This document shows positions 8,426 to 17,923 of a stretch of 64,000 bases of DNA, piece by piece; position 1 is the first letter of the stretch, and each line of letters begins with the position of its first letter. The notes below the pieces were generated by a model, which made no database searches, had not been told where the DNA came from, and worked only from the letters and a program-made list of their open reading frames with translations. A program made the position numbers and the translations under genes. The DNA is from Marinifilum sp. D714. GTDB taxonomy: Bacteria > Bacteroidota > Bacteroidia > Bacteroidales > Marinifilaceae. Location: assembly GCF_030851345.1 (NCBI RefSeq), contig NZ_JALPNU010000004.1, forward strand, positions 124,001-188,000. Reading direction: 5' to 3'.

Positions 8426-9454
8426 ATGAAAAAATTGATTCTACTACTTATTTTGTTTGCACCATTTTTGGGTAAATCGCAGGATATTGAACAGTTTCTG
8501 TTAGCAGGAACTGAAGATGCATCGAAGTTGACCGAAAAATACGTGAATCCAGTATCCAAAGGATTTATGTATGGATTAAATAATGGCTGGTATTCAACTG
8601 CAAGAACTCATAAAAAGTTAGGTTTTGACATTACCTTGGTTGCCAATTTGGCCAATGTTCCAAGCAAGGATGAAACATTTCAATTTATAGCCAGCGATTA
8701 TAAAAACATAAGCTTGGCCAGTGGTGCAAATTCTGCTGAAATGCAAACTTTGATGGGAGGAGAAAATACACAAGCTTTGTTGGCAAGAATTGAAACTAGT
8801 GAAGGAGAATATGATTTAGCAAGGTTTAATATTCCTGATGGTATTGGTGATGATTTGCCAATGAATGCTGTTCCTTCTGCAACGCTACAAGTCGGTATTG
8901 GTATTCCGGGAATCAATTCTGATTTGAAAGTAAGATACTTACCCAAAGTAGGATCTTCTGATTTAGAGGTGGGAATGTTTGGTATTGGACTTCAAAAGAG
9001 TTTATCAAAGATGTTAAAGATTGATAAAACTCCAGTTGATATTTCAGCTTTGATCGCATATACACAATTAACCGCAGAATATGATATCCAAGAAGATTCT
9101 GGCTTTAAAGGATCAGGACAAATGATGGAGTTCAAAACCAATGCATATACATTTCAGGCCATTGCTTCGGTAAATTTAAAGTTGATCGAATTTTATGGTG
9201 CAGTTGGTTACAATACTGCAAAAATGGATGTGGATATCAAGGGTACATATGAACTGGAATATGTTGATGAGAATACAAACATGACTGTTATGTCTGAGAC
9301 TTTAATCGATCCGGTATCTGTTGACTTTGATGCAAGCGGTGTTCGTGCAACTCTTGGTACCAGATTAAATTTGGGCTTCTTTAAAATATTTGGAGATTAT
9401 ACCATTCAGGAATACAATACAATTACAGGAGGTATTGCATTTAGTTTTAGATAA
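8426..9454 (+). CDS. Exported DUF6588-type protein, predicted outer-membrane barrel
   Basis: 342 residues. Signal peptide in residues 1-18 (KKLILLLILFAPFLGKSQ). The mature protein opens with an IEQFLLAG..DASKLTEKYVNP segment, which I associate with the DUF6588 family. It continues with Gly-spaced amphipathic strands and ends in GGIAFSFR, an aromatic C-terminal strand suggestive of an outer-membrane barrel. The family has no established function. The gene is monocistronic, between the def and comEC terminators. Confidence 0.65.
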   Translation: MKKLILLLILFAPFLGKSQDIEQFLLAGTEDASKLTEKYVNPVSKGFMYGLNNGWYSTARTHKKLGFDITLVANLANVPSKDETFQFIASDYKNISLASGANSAEMQTLMGGENTQALLARIETSEGEYDLARFNIPDGIGDDLPMNAVPSATLQVGIGIPGINSDLKVRYLPKVGSSDLEVGMFGIGLQKSLSKMLKIDKTPVDISALIAYTQLTAEYDIQEDSGFKGSGQMMEFKTNAYTFQAIASVNLKLIEFYGAVGYNTAKMDVDIKGTYELEYVDENTNMTVMSETLIDPVSVDFDASGVRATLGTRLNLGFFKIFGDYTIQEYNTITGGIAFSFR

Positions 9455-9495
9455 AGAAGATTAATGTGCGCAAGCACTCTGTATAATAGTTAGAT

Positions 9496-9530
9496 AAGTC
9501 CTTGCTTTTTTTAGCAAGGGCTTTTTTTTT
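9496..9530 (+). terminator. Terminator after the DUF6588-type gene
   Basis: GTCCTTGC / GCAAGGGC stem with a T-rich loop and a nine-T tail. Confidence 0.85.
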
Positions 9531-9574
9531 AGAGTAGGAATTCTTAAATTCAATTGAGCATAAAATGTGTAAAC

Positions 9575-11647
9575 ATGAATTTACGGGAACTACTACGACA
9601 ATATCCTTTTCTGCGAGTTTTATTTTTTCTGATAGTTGGGATTTTTATAGCTGAACTGTTTAAGATCACCAATAAGTTGAATCTTATTATGCTTTCCTTA
9701 GGTTTTGTTTTAATGCTTCTTTTTGTGATGGTTCCCAAATTGAAGAAGTCATATAAAATGCGACCTGTTTTTGGTTTAATAGTGGTTGTCCTGTTTACTT
9801 GTTTAGGAGTTTTTAGAACCCAGGTTATTCAAAAAAGTATGTTTTTGAGTGAAGTAGATTCACCTGAAGCATATCAAATTGAATTAATTGAAAATCCGAT
9901 AGAGAAGGCAAATACTTTTTCGTGTGTTGCAAGAATTACTGAATCTGTTAATAAGAACAGGACTACTAAAGAGACTGCCAATATCATTTTGTACTTTAAA
10001 AAGGACAGTTTAGTAAAACAGTTGAATGTTGGAGATCGATTATTTATCAACTCTAATGTGGAGCGTGTTAAAAATTCAGGAAACCCTAACGAATTTGATT
10101 ACTCGGGCTATTTAAAAACTCGTCATATCTTATATTCATCCTATGTAAATACCACGAATTGGATTAAACTTCCAACAGATTATCGAATGAATATCCGTGC
10201 ATTGGCTTGGAAATGGCGAGATCAGCTTTTACAAATATATCGCGACAATGGAATTACAAATGAAAGTTTCGATATTTTGGCAGCTCTTACCTTGGGATAC
10301 AAAACAAGCCTCGATCCTGAAGTAAGAAAAGCCTGGGCAGATGCTGGAGCAATGCATGTTCTAGCAGTTTCTGGATTGCACGTAGGTATCATTTATTTGG
10401 TTATGAGTTATCTTCTAAGTTTCTTGCTGAAAATAAAATATGGACGATGGATTCGCAGTGTATTTCTCTTAATCATTCTCTGGTTGTATGCCTTAATAAC
10501 AGGATTGTCGCCTTCCGTTATGAGGGCAGCATGCATGTTTAGTTTCATTGTTGTTGGTGAGGCAATGAGACGAAAAGGAGGAGTTTTTAACTCTCTTGCT
10601 GCATCGGCCTTTTTTCTATTGCTCTATAATCCTTACTTGATTTTCACTGTTGGATTTCAATTCTCATACTTAGCAGTTGCAGGAATCGTATTCTTACAAC
10701 CCAAATTTGACAAGTTACTTTTTATTCGCAACCCTATTTTCAACAAGTTATGGCAATTAACTACCGTTTCCCTTGCAGCACAAATAGCTACTTTCCCTTT
10801 AACAATTTACTATTTTAATCAGTTTCCTTCCTATTTTCTATTGTCAGATTATGTCGTAATCTTAATGGCGGGTATACTAATTTACCTATCTGCCCTGTTG
10901 CTAATATTGTCTCAGGTCGAAATACTTTCAAATATACTGGGATGGATACTTCAACATCTAATTAAAATCCTAAATCATATTATTGTTTGGATACAGGAAT
11001 TGCCAGGAGCCGTTATTCATTCTCTTAGTTTTTCTTCATTTCAGGTTTTATTGATATATGCTATAATCATCAGTTTGATTTTTATTGTGATTTTGCGGAG
11101 AAAAATGGCTGTTTATGGTTTAATGATTTTGCTTATCTTTTTTCAGGTTCCTGAACTTTTAAAACATTTTCAACCTAAAAAACAGGAATTGATCATTTTT
11201 AATGCGGGAAGGAATGCATTAATAGCATTTAGGAGTGGAAATCAGGTAAGTTATTTGTGTGATAGAGATATGGAAATTTCGAAGCAGAAGTTCTTGGCGA
11301 ATAATTATCAAATTCAAAATCAACTTGATAATATTAATACAGATACAATACAGGAAGTAGACTTTAGGGAATTTGCTGGGAGTAAATTATTAATCATTCA
11401 AAAGAATAATGATTTTGCTTTGGAGCTATTAAATCGTCTTGATCCAGATATTATCCTGATGAGAAAATCAGCATTGAAAAAAGCAGAATTCTTAACAAAA
11501 AATCAGATAAACTCTACTATAGTAATTGATGGATCTGTCTATAGAAATGATTTACAACGATTGCACAACATTAATGTAGATAGCATGTGTAATTTATTTG
11601 TTATAAAGGATAGAGGAGCTTTTGTTGTTGATTTGTCTTCGGATTAA
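9575..11647 (+). CDS. comEC: ComEC/Rec2-family membrane protein
   Basis: 690 residues from the ATG at 9575; a TTG at 9554 would add seven residues. Several membrane helices at the N-terminus (about 10-75) precede an OB-like soluble region (about 80-200). The competence core carries HVLAVSGLHVGIIY near residue 268 followed by a bundle of helices to about residue 520. ComEC proteins form the inner-membrane channel for single-stranded DNA uptake. The C-terminal region (about 540-690) is soluble but lacks the HxHxDH metal site of the metallo-beta-lactamase domain found in long ComEC proteins. Whether it still moves DNA is unknown; an HHH protein at 56,197 is a possible partner. Confidence 0.85.
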   Translation: MNLRELLRQYPFLRVLFFLIVGIFIAELFKITNKLNLIMLSLGFVLMLLFVMVPKLKKSYKMRPVFGLIVVVLFTCLGVFRTQVIQKSMFLSEVDSPEAYQIELIENPIEKANTFSCVARITESVNKNRTTKETANIILYFKKDSLVKQLNVGDRLFINSNVERVKNSGNPNEFDYSGYLKTRHILYSSYVNTTNWIKLPTDYRMNIRALAWKWRDQLLQIYRDNGITNESFDILAALTLGYKTSLDPEVRKAWADAGAMHVLAVSGLHVGIIYLVMSYLLSFLLKIKYGRWIRSVFLLIILWLYALITGLSPSVMRAACMFSFIVVGEAMRRKGGVFNSLAASAFFLLLYNPYLIFTVGFQFSYLAVAGIVFLQPKFDKLLFIRNPIFNKLWQLTTVSLAAQIATFPLTIYYFNQFPSYFLLSDYVVILMAGILIYLSALLLILSQVEILSNILGWILQHLIKILNHIIVWIQELPGAVIHSLSFSSFQVLLIYAIIISLIFIVILRRKMAVYGLMILLIFFQVPELLKHFQPKKQELIIFNAGRNALIAFRSGNQVSYLCDRDMEISKQKFLANNYQIQNQLDNINTDTIQEVDFREFAGSKLLIIQKNNDFALELLNRLDPDIILMRKSALKKAEFLTKNQINSTIVIDGSVYRNDLQRLHNINVDSMCNLFVIKDRGAFVVDLSSD

Positions 11648-11824
11648 TTGTGTTGGTGTACAAAAATATAGTATTCAATTAAGGCTTTTGATTTTAGATT
11701 CTGATTTGGTAATTTAGAGAGCTTGGCTTTTTAATTTTTTTTAACGATTTATTATCGAATTTGATCGATATTGTGTTAATTTGCCTCGAATTTTTCCAAA
11801 AATATTAGTTAACGGAATAAAGAT

Positions 11825-13165
11825 ATGAAGATTGTTATTGCCGGTGCAGGAGCTGTTGGAACTCATTTGGCGAAGATGTTGAGTCATCAGGATCATGATA
11901 TTATCTTATTGGATCAGGATGAAGAAAAATTAAAAGAAGTTGATTCACATTTGGATTTATTAACCATTGTGGGATCTAGTTCTTCTTTGAAGGATTTGAA
12001 GGAGGCGAGTGTTAAGAAAGCTGATTTATTTATCGCGGTAACGCAATCAGAAACGACTAATATTACTTCTACTATTCTTGCCAAGAAGTTAGGAGCAATA
12101 AAAACAATTGCACGTATTGATAATCAAGAGTATTTAATTCCAGAGAATAAGGAATACCTTCAAAGTTTAGGGATTGATGAATTGATTTATCCTGAAAAGC
12201 TAGCTGCAAAAGAGGTGATAAGTTATTTGTCTCGCTCAGGTACTCGGCAGATGTATGAATTCTCAGGCGGGAAACTTCTGTTATATGGAATCAAAATCAG
12301 TAGTAAATCCATTATAATGGATAAAACTATGGCCGAAGTGGCTGAAATGACTAGTGATGTTGATTTTCGTGCTGTAGCAATCAAGCGTGAGGATATGACT
12401 ATTATTCCAAGAGGTCATAATCGATTCTCGAGAGGTGATTTGGTTTTTGTTGTGAGCAAGCCTGAAAGCATCGAAAAAGTAATGCTTTTGGCCGGAAAAC
12501 AAAAGTACGAAATAAAGAATGCCATGATTCTTGGTGGAAGTCGAATTGGACAAAAGACAGCCATGGAATTGGGTCGAAAAATGAATCTGAAACTTCTGGA
12601 AATTGACAAGGAAAAAAGCTTAAAATTAGCGGATAGTTTGCAAGATGCTTTGGTGATTAATGGGGATGGTCGAGATAAGGAATTGTTAAAGGAAGAAGGA
12701 ATTCATAAAATGGATGCCTTTGTTGCTGTAACAGGTAACTCGGAAACCAATATTTTGGCTTGTTTGCTTGCTAAGAAAATGGGTGTTCGAAGAACAATTG
12801 CCGAAGTTGAAAATATCGATTATATAGATCTTGCAGATAATATTGGAGTAGGAACCATGATTAACAAGAAGCTTCTTGCTGCGAGTTATATTTATCGTTT
12901 CACTATGGATGCTGATGTTCAGCATTGTAAATGGCTTACCGTTTCTGAAGCTGAGGTGATGGAGCTTACTGCTAAAAAAGGATCGAAAATCACCAAAGCT
13001 GCATTAAAAGATTTAGATTTTCCAGATGATGCCAATATTGGAGGAATCATTCGTGATAATGATAGTATTATTGCAACAGGAGATACTCAAATCATGGCTG
13101 ATGATAAAGTGGTTGTATTTACCTTACCTTCAGCTATAAAAAAAGTAGAGAAATTTTTTAAATAA
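11825..13165 (+). CDS. trkA: Trk system potassium uptake protein TrkA
   Basis: 446 residues with two RCK units. Each has a Rossmann fold: GAGAVGTHLAKML at residues 7-19 and LGGSRIGQ near 236, each followed by a ligand-binding RCK_C part. TrkA is the cytoplasmic nucleotide-binding ring that gates TrkH. The full-length double-RCK form is the standard one. Two trkH genes follow, each with its own short gap, so the three are likely one functional unit; a terminator-like hairpin after trkA may reduce read-through. Confidence 0.95.
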   Translation: MKIVIAGAGAVGTHLAKMLSHQDHDIILLDQDEEKLKEVDSHLDLLTIVGSSSSLKDLKEASVKKADLFIAVTQSETTNITSTILAKKLGAIKTIARIDNQEYLIPENKEYLQSLGIDELIYPEKLAAKEVISYLSRSGTRQMYEFSGGKLLLYGIKISSKSIIMDKTMAEVAEMTSDVDFRAVAIKREDMTIIPRGHNRFSRGDLVFVVSKPESIEKVMLLAGKQKYEIKNAMILGGSRIGQKTAMELGRKMNLKLLEIDKEKSLKLADSLQDALVINGDGRDKELLKEEGIHKMDAFVAVTGNSETNILACLLAKKMGVRRTIAEVENIDYIDLADNIGVGTMINKKLLAASYIYRFTMDADVQHCKWLTVSEAEVMELTAKKGSKITKAALKDLDFPDDANIGGIIRDNDSIIATGDTQIMADDKVVVFTLPSAIKKVEKFFK

Positions 13166-13171
13166 GATATT

Positions 13172-13197
13172 AAGAGCTTGCAAAAGCTCTTTTTTTG
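13172..13197 (+). terminator. Hairpin after trkA
   Basis: AGAGCTT / AAGCTCT stem with GCAA loop and seven T. It lies between trkA and the first trkH and may terminate or attenuate. Confidence 0.7.
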
Positions 13198-13240
13198 TTA
13201 ATAACTCATCTTCTTTCAGAGATGGGTTTTTCTTGGTGCT

Positions 13241-14686
13241 ATGAACTTGAAATTTGTTTTTTATTTAATGTCTGTGCTGGCTTTAATTGAATCAATATTT
13301 ATGATTCTTTGTGCACTGATATCGTTTTCCTATTGTGAAGGTGATTTAGGATGTTTCTTAAAGTCAGCGTTTATTACATTAGTAGTTGGAGGAATTCTTT
13401 TTCTAATAACGAAAAACCATAGACAAGAGATTCACAAGCGAGAAGCTTTTCTTGTAGTCAGTTTGGTTTGGGTGTTTTTCTCGATATTTGGAGCACTGCC
13501 ATATTGGATCGGATCATATGTTCCTTCGTATACCAATGCTTTTTTTGAAACGATATCTGGTTTTACCACTACAGGAGCTTCAGTAATTACTGATATCGAA
13601 TCATTGCCGCATGGTATTTTATTTTGGAGATCTCTTACGCATCTTTTAGGGGGAATGGGAATTTTGGTTTTAACCGTTGCCATTTTACCAATTTTTGGAT
13701 TTGGAGGAATGGCCATGTTTAATGCTGAAGCAGCAGGAGTAACTGTAGATAAGCTTCATCCAAGAATTAAAGAAACAGCCAAAAGATTGTGGGGAATTTA
13801 CATGTTATTAATTGCATTGGAAATTATCTTTCTGATGTTGGGGAATATGGGATTTTTTGATGCAGTTTGTCATTCTTTTGGCACTTTGGCATCTGGAGGC
13901 TTTTCTACCAAGAATGATAGCATTATGGGTTTTTCGCCATACATCCAATATGTAATTATCTTTTTCATGTTTTTGTCAGGAGTTAACTTTACGCTTCATT
14001 ACTTTGCGATAAAGGGAAATCTAAAAAAGTTTATTCAAAATCAGGAATTTAAAGTTTATTTAGGATTAATTCTGTTGATAACAGCAATCATCACCTTAAC
14101 CCTGACTCTTAAAAATCACGCTCCTTTTGAGCATTCATTTCGTGATGCACTTTTTCAGGTTGTATCAGTGATTACCAGTACTGGTTTTATTAGTGCCGAT
14201 TATTCAGCGTGGCCTTCATTCCTTTGGATGCTTATTTTTGGCCTAATGTTCACAGGAGCTTGTGTTGGATCAACATCAGGAGGAGTGAAAATTCTTCGCC
14301 ATTTGCTATTATTTAAAAATAGCTTTTTGGAGTTTAAAAGAATGATTCATCCCTCAGCAGTGATTCCGGTTCGCTATAACAATGAGGCAATTGGAAAAGA
14401 TATTATATTTAAAATACAAGCTTTTGTCGTATTGTATTTTACCATATTTTTTGCAAGTACCATTGTGTTGGCCTTTTTAGGAATGGATTTTATTTCATCC
14501 ATGGGGGCAGTGGCAACTACAATGGGAGGAATTGGTCCTGGCTTAGGAAAAGTTGGACCTGTTGACAACTTTGCAATGCTACCAGATTCGGCAAAATGGG
14601 TACTTTCATTCTTAATGTTGCTAGGACGTTTAGAGTTATTTACCTTATTAATTATATTTGTACCTGCTTTTTGGAAGAATCAATAA
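13241..14686 (+). CDS. trkH: TrkH-family potassium channel subunit (copy 1)
   Basis: 481 residues, multi-pass. Four pore-loop repeats are visible: SGFTTTGAS (near 106), ASGGFSTK (near 221), TSTGFISADY (near 310) and TTMGGIGPGLG (near 426), each with the selectivity-filter Gly. The gating loop GACVGSTSGGVK is near 348. It would form a membrane dimer regulated by TrkA, encoded 75 bases upstream. It is clearly related to the next gene, so the pair arose by duplication. Confidence 0.93.
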   Translation: MNLKFVFYLMSVLALIESIFMILCALISFSYCEGDLGCFLKSAFITLVVGGILFLITKNHRQEIHKREAFLVVSLVWVFFSIFGALPYWIGSYVPSYTNAFFETISGFTTTGASVITDIESLPHGILFWRSLTHLLGGMGILVLTVAILPIFGFGGMAMFNAEAAGVTVDKLHPRIKETAKRLWGIYMLLIALEIIFLMLGNMGFFDAVCHSFGTLASGGFSTKNDSIMGFSPYIQYVIIFFMFLSGVNFTLHYFAIKGNLKKFIQNQEFKVYLGLILLITAIITLTLTLKNHAPFEHSFRDALFQVVSVITSTGFISADYSAWPSFLWMLIFGLMFTGACVGSTSGGVKILRHLLLFKNSFLEFKRMIHPSAVIPVRYNNEAIGKDIIFKIQAFVVLYFTIFFASTIVLAFLGMDFISSMGAVATTMGGIGPGLGKVGPVDNFAMLPDSAKWVLSFLMLLGRLELFTLLIIFVPAFWKNQ

Positions 14687-14746
14687 GTAAATTTTTATAA
14701 CAAGTAATAGTCATTTATCTTTGATTAAAACCTCAACCTAAATTCT

Positions 14747-16195
14747 GTGATTAAATTTAAAATTATCTTAAATATACTGGGAAAACTTTTGGTTGGCGAA
14801 AGTTTCTTTCTTTTCATTTCATTATTGGTTTCATTAATCTATCAGGGAAATGACACTACTGCCTTTTTGAAAGCAGGATTAGTAACCTTTACGGTAGGAA
14901 TATTTAGTTATTTATTATCAAGAGGGGTACAAAAAGATTTAGGTAAAAGAGAAGGATATATCATTGTAAGTCTAGTATGGGTTGTTTTTTCCATATTTGG
15001 ATGTTTACCCTATTTATTTAGTGGAGCAATTCCTTCAGTAACAGATGCTTTTTTTGAAACCATGTCTGGTTTTACCACAACAGGCTCATCCATATTAAAT
15101 AATATTGAGGAGTTGCCTCATGGTATTCTGTTTTGGAGATCGCTAACTCAATGGATGGGTGGTATGGGAATAATCGTTATGTTTCTTGCCATTCTACCAA
15201 CTTTGGGAATTGGAGGGCGTGAGCTGTTTGTAGCGGAAGTTCCTGGTCCTACACCAGATAAACTGACTCCAAGAATTAAAGAAACTGCCAGAAACCTTTG
15301 GGGATTGTACATGCTTTTTACTGCAGTTGAAACCATTCTATTATATGCGGGTGGGATGAGCTTTTTTGATGCTATAAATCACTCATTAACTACAATGGCT
15401 ACAGGAGGATATTCCACCAAACAAGCGAGTGTAGGGTTTTATACATCTCCATATATCCAATATACTATTATCTTTTTCATGTTTGTGGCAGGTACCAACT
15501 TTACCCTTTCATATGGAATGATAACAGGGCGTTTTACAAAGGTTTTTAAAGATGAGGAATTTAGGTTTTACACTTTGGTTGTATTGTTTTTTGCCTTTAT
15601 AATAACCCTTGGTTTAATTGCAGCAGGAAATGTAACTGGAGAACAAGCATTCAGAGATGCACTGTTTACAGTCGTTTCTATCATTACAACAACAGGTTAT
15701 GCAACGGCAGATTATTTGCTCTGGTCACCATTTTTAGGCATGTTAATTTTTGTTTTGTTCTTTGTTGGTGGATCAGCCGGTTCAACTGGTGGGGGAGTTA
15801 AGGTAGTTCGAATTTTATTACTATTTAAAAATAGTTTTTACGAATTGAAGAGGTTGGTTCATCCTAATGCTGTAATTCCGATTCGATACAATTCTAAAGT
15901 TGTTGATCAAAGGACTGTTACAAATATTTTGGCCTTTTTTGTATTTTACATCCTAATCTTCATGTTATCAGCTGTATTAATGTCTTTTTGGACACCAGAT
16001 ATTTACTCTTCATTCAGTGCTGTAGCTACAACATTAGGAAATGTTGGACCTGGATTTGGAGAAATTGGTCCAATGGAAAATTTTCATCATTTGCCTGATT
16101 TGGCAAAATGGTTCCTTGCATTTCTAATGATGTTAGGAAGACTAGAGTTGTTTACAGTGTTGGTGCTATTTTCACCTTCATTTTGGAAGCATTAA
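14747..16195 (+). CDS. trkH: TrkH-family potassium channel subunit (copy 2)
   Basis: 482 residues starting with GTG. Filter loops read SGFTTTGSS, ATGGYSTK, TTTGYATADY and TTLGNVGPGFG, and the gating loop GGSAGSTGGGVK. All filter Gly positions are kept, so both paralogues look functional. The end overlaps the tail of the convergent SRPBCC gene by 44 bases. Two TrkH with one TrkA suggests either paralogues of different affinity sharing one regulator or ion specialisation; the sequence cannot decide. Confidence 0.93.
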   Translation: MIKFKIILNILGKLLVGESFFLFISLLVSLIYQGNDTTAFLKAGLVTFTVGIFSYLLSRGVQKDLGKREGYIIVSLVWVVFSIFGCLPYLFSGAIPSVTDAFFETMSGFTTTGSSILNNIEELPHGILFWRSLTQWMGGMGIIVMFLAILPTLGIGGRELFVAEVPGPTPDKLTPRIKETARNLWGLYMLFTAVETILLYAGGMSFFDAINHSLTTMATGGYSTKQASVGFYTSPYIQYTIIFFMFVAGTNFTLSYGMITGRFTKVFKDEEFRFYTLVVLFFAFIITLGLIAAGNVTGEQAFRDALFTVVSIITTTGYATADYLLWSPFLGMLIFVLFFVGGSAGSTGGGVKVVRILLLFKNSFYELKRLVHPNAVIPIRYNSKVVDQRTVTNILAFFVFYILIFMLSAVLMSFWTPDIYSSFSAVATTLGNVGPGFGEIGPMENFHHLPDLAKWFLAFLMMLGRLELFTVLVLFSPSFWKH

Positions 16196-16646
16196 ATCGA
16201 AGATCTAAAACTTTTCTTCGATAATCGAATATTTCATTCAACTTCGATTTAATAAATAACCTATTGGCAATAGCTCCTAAAAAGCCAAAAGGAGGTTGGT
16301 AGGATATAATATCCTTCATGATCACCCCGTTGGGCAATTGTTCAATAATATGTTGATGGTGCCATATAGAATAGGGGCCAACACGTTGTTCATCTACAAA
16401 ATAGGATTTATCGCGTACCTGAGTTATCTCTGTTACCCAAGTGGTTTTAATTCCTAAAACAGGACTTACTTTATAACTAATAATCATGCCTGGATACATT
16501 TTGTCATCCATTAAGTCAGAAGTAATATCGAAACCCATGTATTTTGGGGTAATTTCTTTTAAATTGATTGGTGAAGAAATAAATTCCCAAACCTCTTCGA
16601 TGCTTGCATGTAATATTTGCTCTTTGTAAAATTGGTAAAATGACAT
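16152..16646 (-). CDS. SRPBCC (START-like) ligand-binding protein
   Basis: 164 residues. It begins FYKEQILHASIEEVWEFISSP and keeps the beta-strand order of the SRPBCC / polyketide-cyclase-like fold, which makes a deep hydrophobic pocket. No catalytic set can be named. It is the last gene of the lipid operon, 38 bases after the second Cfa gene, so a role in binding a modified lipid or intermediate is plausible (inference). Its 3' end overlaps trkH copy 2 tail-to-tail by 44 bases, which leaves no room for a terminator between them. Confidence 0.75.
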   Translation of the reverse strand: MSFYQFYKEQILHASIEEVWEFISSPINLKEITPKYMGFDITSDLMDDKMYPGMIISYKVSPVLGIKTTWVTEITQVRDKSYFVDEQRVGPYSIWHHQHIIEQLPNGVIMKDIISYQPPFGFLGAIANRLFIKSKLNEIFDYRRKVLDLRFNASKMKVKIAPTL

Positions 16647-16684
16647 GATAAAAAGATTTTAATGAGATGATTGTTGTATATAGC

Positions 16685-17923
16685 TTAATAGTTCGTGTTA
16701 TTTGGTCGAGAATAAAGTAACTGCATAACATTGATATTACGCATGTCAAAAGCAGCTTCGCAATAGGAAAGGTAGTAGTTCCATTTTCTGATAAACTGCT
16801 TGTTAAAGCCTAATGAATTTATGTCATTAATTTTTTGATTGAAGGACTCGCGCCATAATCGTAAGGTTTGGGCGTAATGTTTACCCATATCTTCTAAGTG
16901 AATTGGTGTTAGGTTTGATCTTTGATTCATTGCTTTATTTAGTGCTGAAACCGAAGGCAACAATGATCCTGGAAAAATGTGCTTTTGTATCCAATCTACA
17001 CCATTTTTCATTTCTTTAAAACGAGAGTCAGGACAGGTAATAACCTGCAAGGCCAATAAACCATCTTTGGTTAAGAGTTCATTAATTTTAGCGAAAAATG
17101 GTTTGTAGAACCTGTGTCCAACAGCCTCCAGCATTTCTATAGATACAATTTTATTGTACTTTCCATTTACCAAACGATAATCTATAAATAGGATTTTTAC
17201 TCTATCCTCCATACATTCATTTTTCACTTTTTCCTGTGCATAGTGATATTGTTCTTTTGAAATGGTAATTGCTGTAACTTCAACATCATAATTTTTTGCC
17301 AAGTATATAGCCATTCCACCCCAGCCACATCCAATTTCAAGTATTTTATCACCTTTATTAATTTTAAGCTTTTCTGATAGCATCTTATATTTTTCTTGCT
17401 GCGCATCGTAAAGTGAACTATCCTTATGGTTGAAATAGGCTGAAGAATAAGTCATGCTTTTGTCCAACCAAAGAGAATAGAACTCATTGCTCAAATCGTA
17501 ATGTGCAGAAATGTTCTTTCTAGCTTTGCTAATGGTATTGTCACGAAGTTTATGAATGAAAGTATTCGTGAACTTTAAAAGGTTCATGACTAAAGAGCGA
17601 ACATGACTCCCTGAAGCTGAAGGTGTGTTTTCAATATTTAAAATTATCCATGAAATAACAGATGTAATATCAGAAGTTTCCCAAAGTTTATCTTCGTAGG
17701 CTTCTCCAAAACCGATATCTCCATAAAGAAATAAACGATTGAAAAACTCGCTTGAAGCGATTTGAATATCCGCTTTTATTTCAGAATTTTTATCACCGAA
17801 ATCTATGATAACCTTGTTTGGTAATGTAATACTAATGTAGCCTTTGCTCATTTTCGAAATCAAGTTTAAGAATATTCGTTCTTTAAAGTTGATTTTGTCC
17901 TGTAGTGTTAAAATCTTTTCCAT
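16685..17923 (-). CDS. cfa: Cyclopropane-fatty-acyl-phospholipid synthase family methyltransferase (classical type)
   Basis: 412 residues. An N-terminal domain of about 130 residues is followed by HYDLSNEFY (141-149) and the SAM-binding EIGCGWGG from residue 196, as in Cfa of E. coli (382 residues). Cfa transfers a methylene carbon from SAM to the double bond of an acyl chain in membrane phospholipid. Related enzymes add a plain methyl instead. The start overlaps the end of the DUF1365 gene by 41 bases, so translation is coupled. A second, shorter homologue lies upstream in the same operon. Confidence 0.9.
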   Translation of the reverse strand: MEKILTLQDKINFKERIFLNLISKMSKGYISITLPNKVIIDFGDKNSEIKADIQIASSEFFNRLFLYGDIGFGEAYEDKLWETSDITSVISWIILNIENTPSASGSHVRSLVMNLLKFTNTFIHKLRDNTISKARKNISAHYDLSNEFYSLWLDKSMTYSSAYFNHKDSSLYDAQQEKYKMLSEKLKINKGDKILEIGCGWGGMAIYLAKNYDVEVTAITISKEQYHYAQEKVKNECMEDRVKILFIDYRLVNGKYNKIVSIEMLEAVGHRFYKPFFAKINELLTKDGLLALQVITCPDSRFKEMKNGVDWIQKHIFPGSLLPSVSALNKAMNQRSNLTPIHLEDMGKHYAQTLRLWRESFNQKINDINSLGFNKQFIRKWNYYLSYCEAAFDMRNINVMQLLYSRPNNTNY

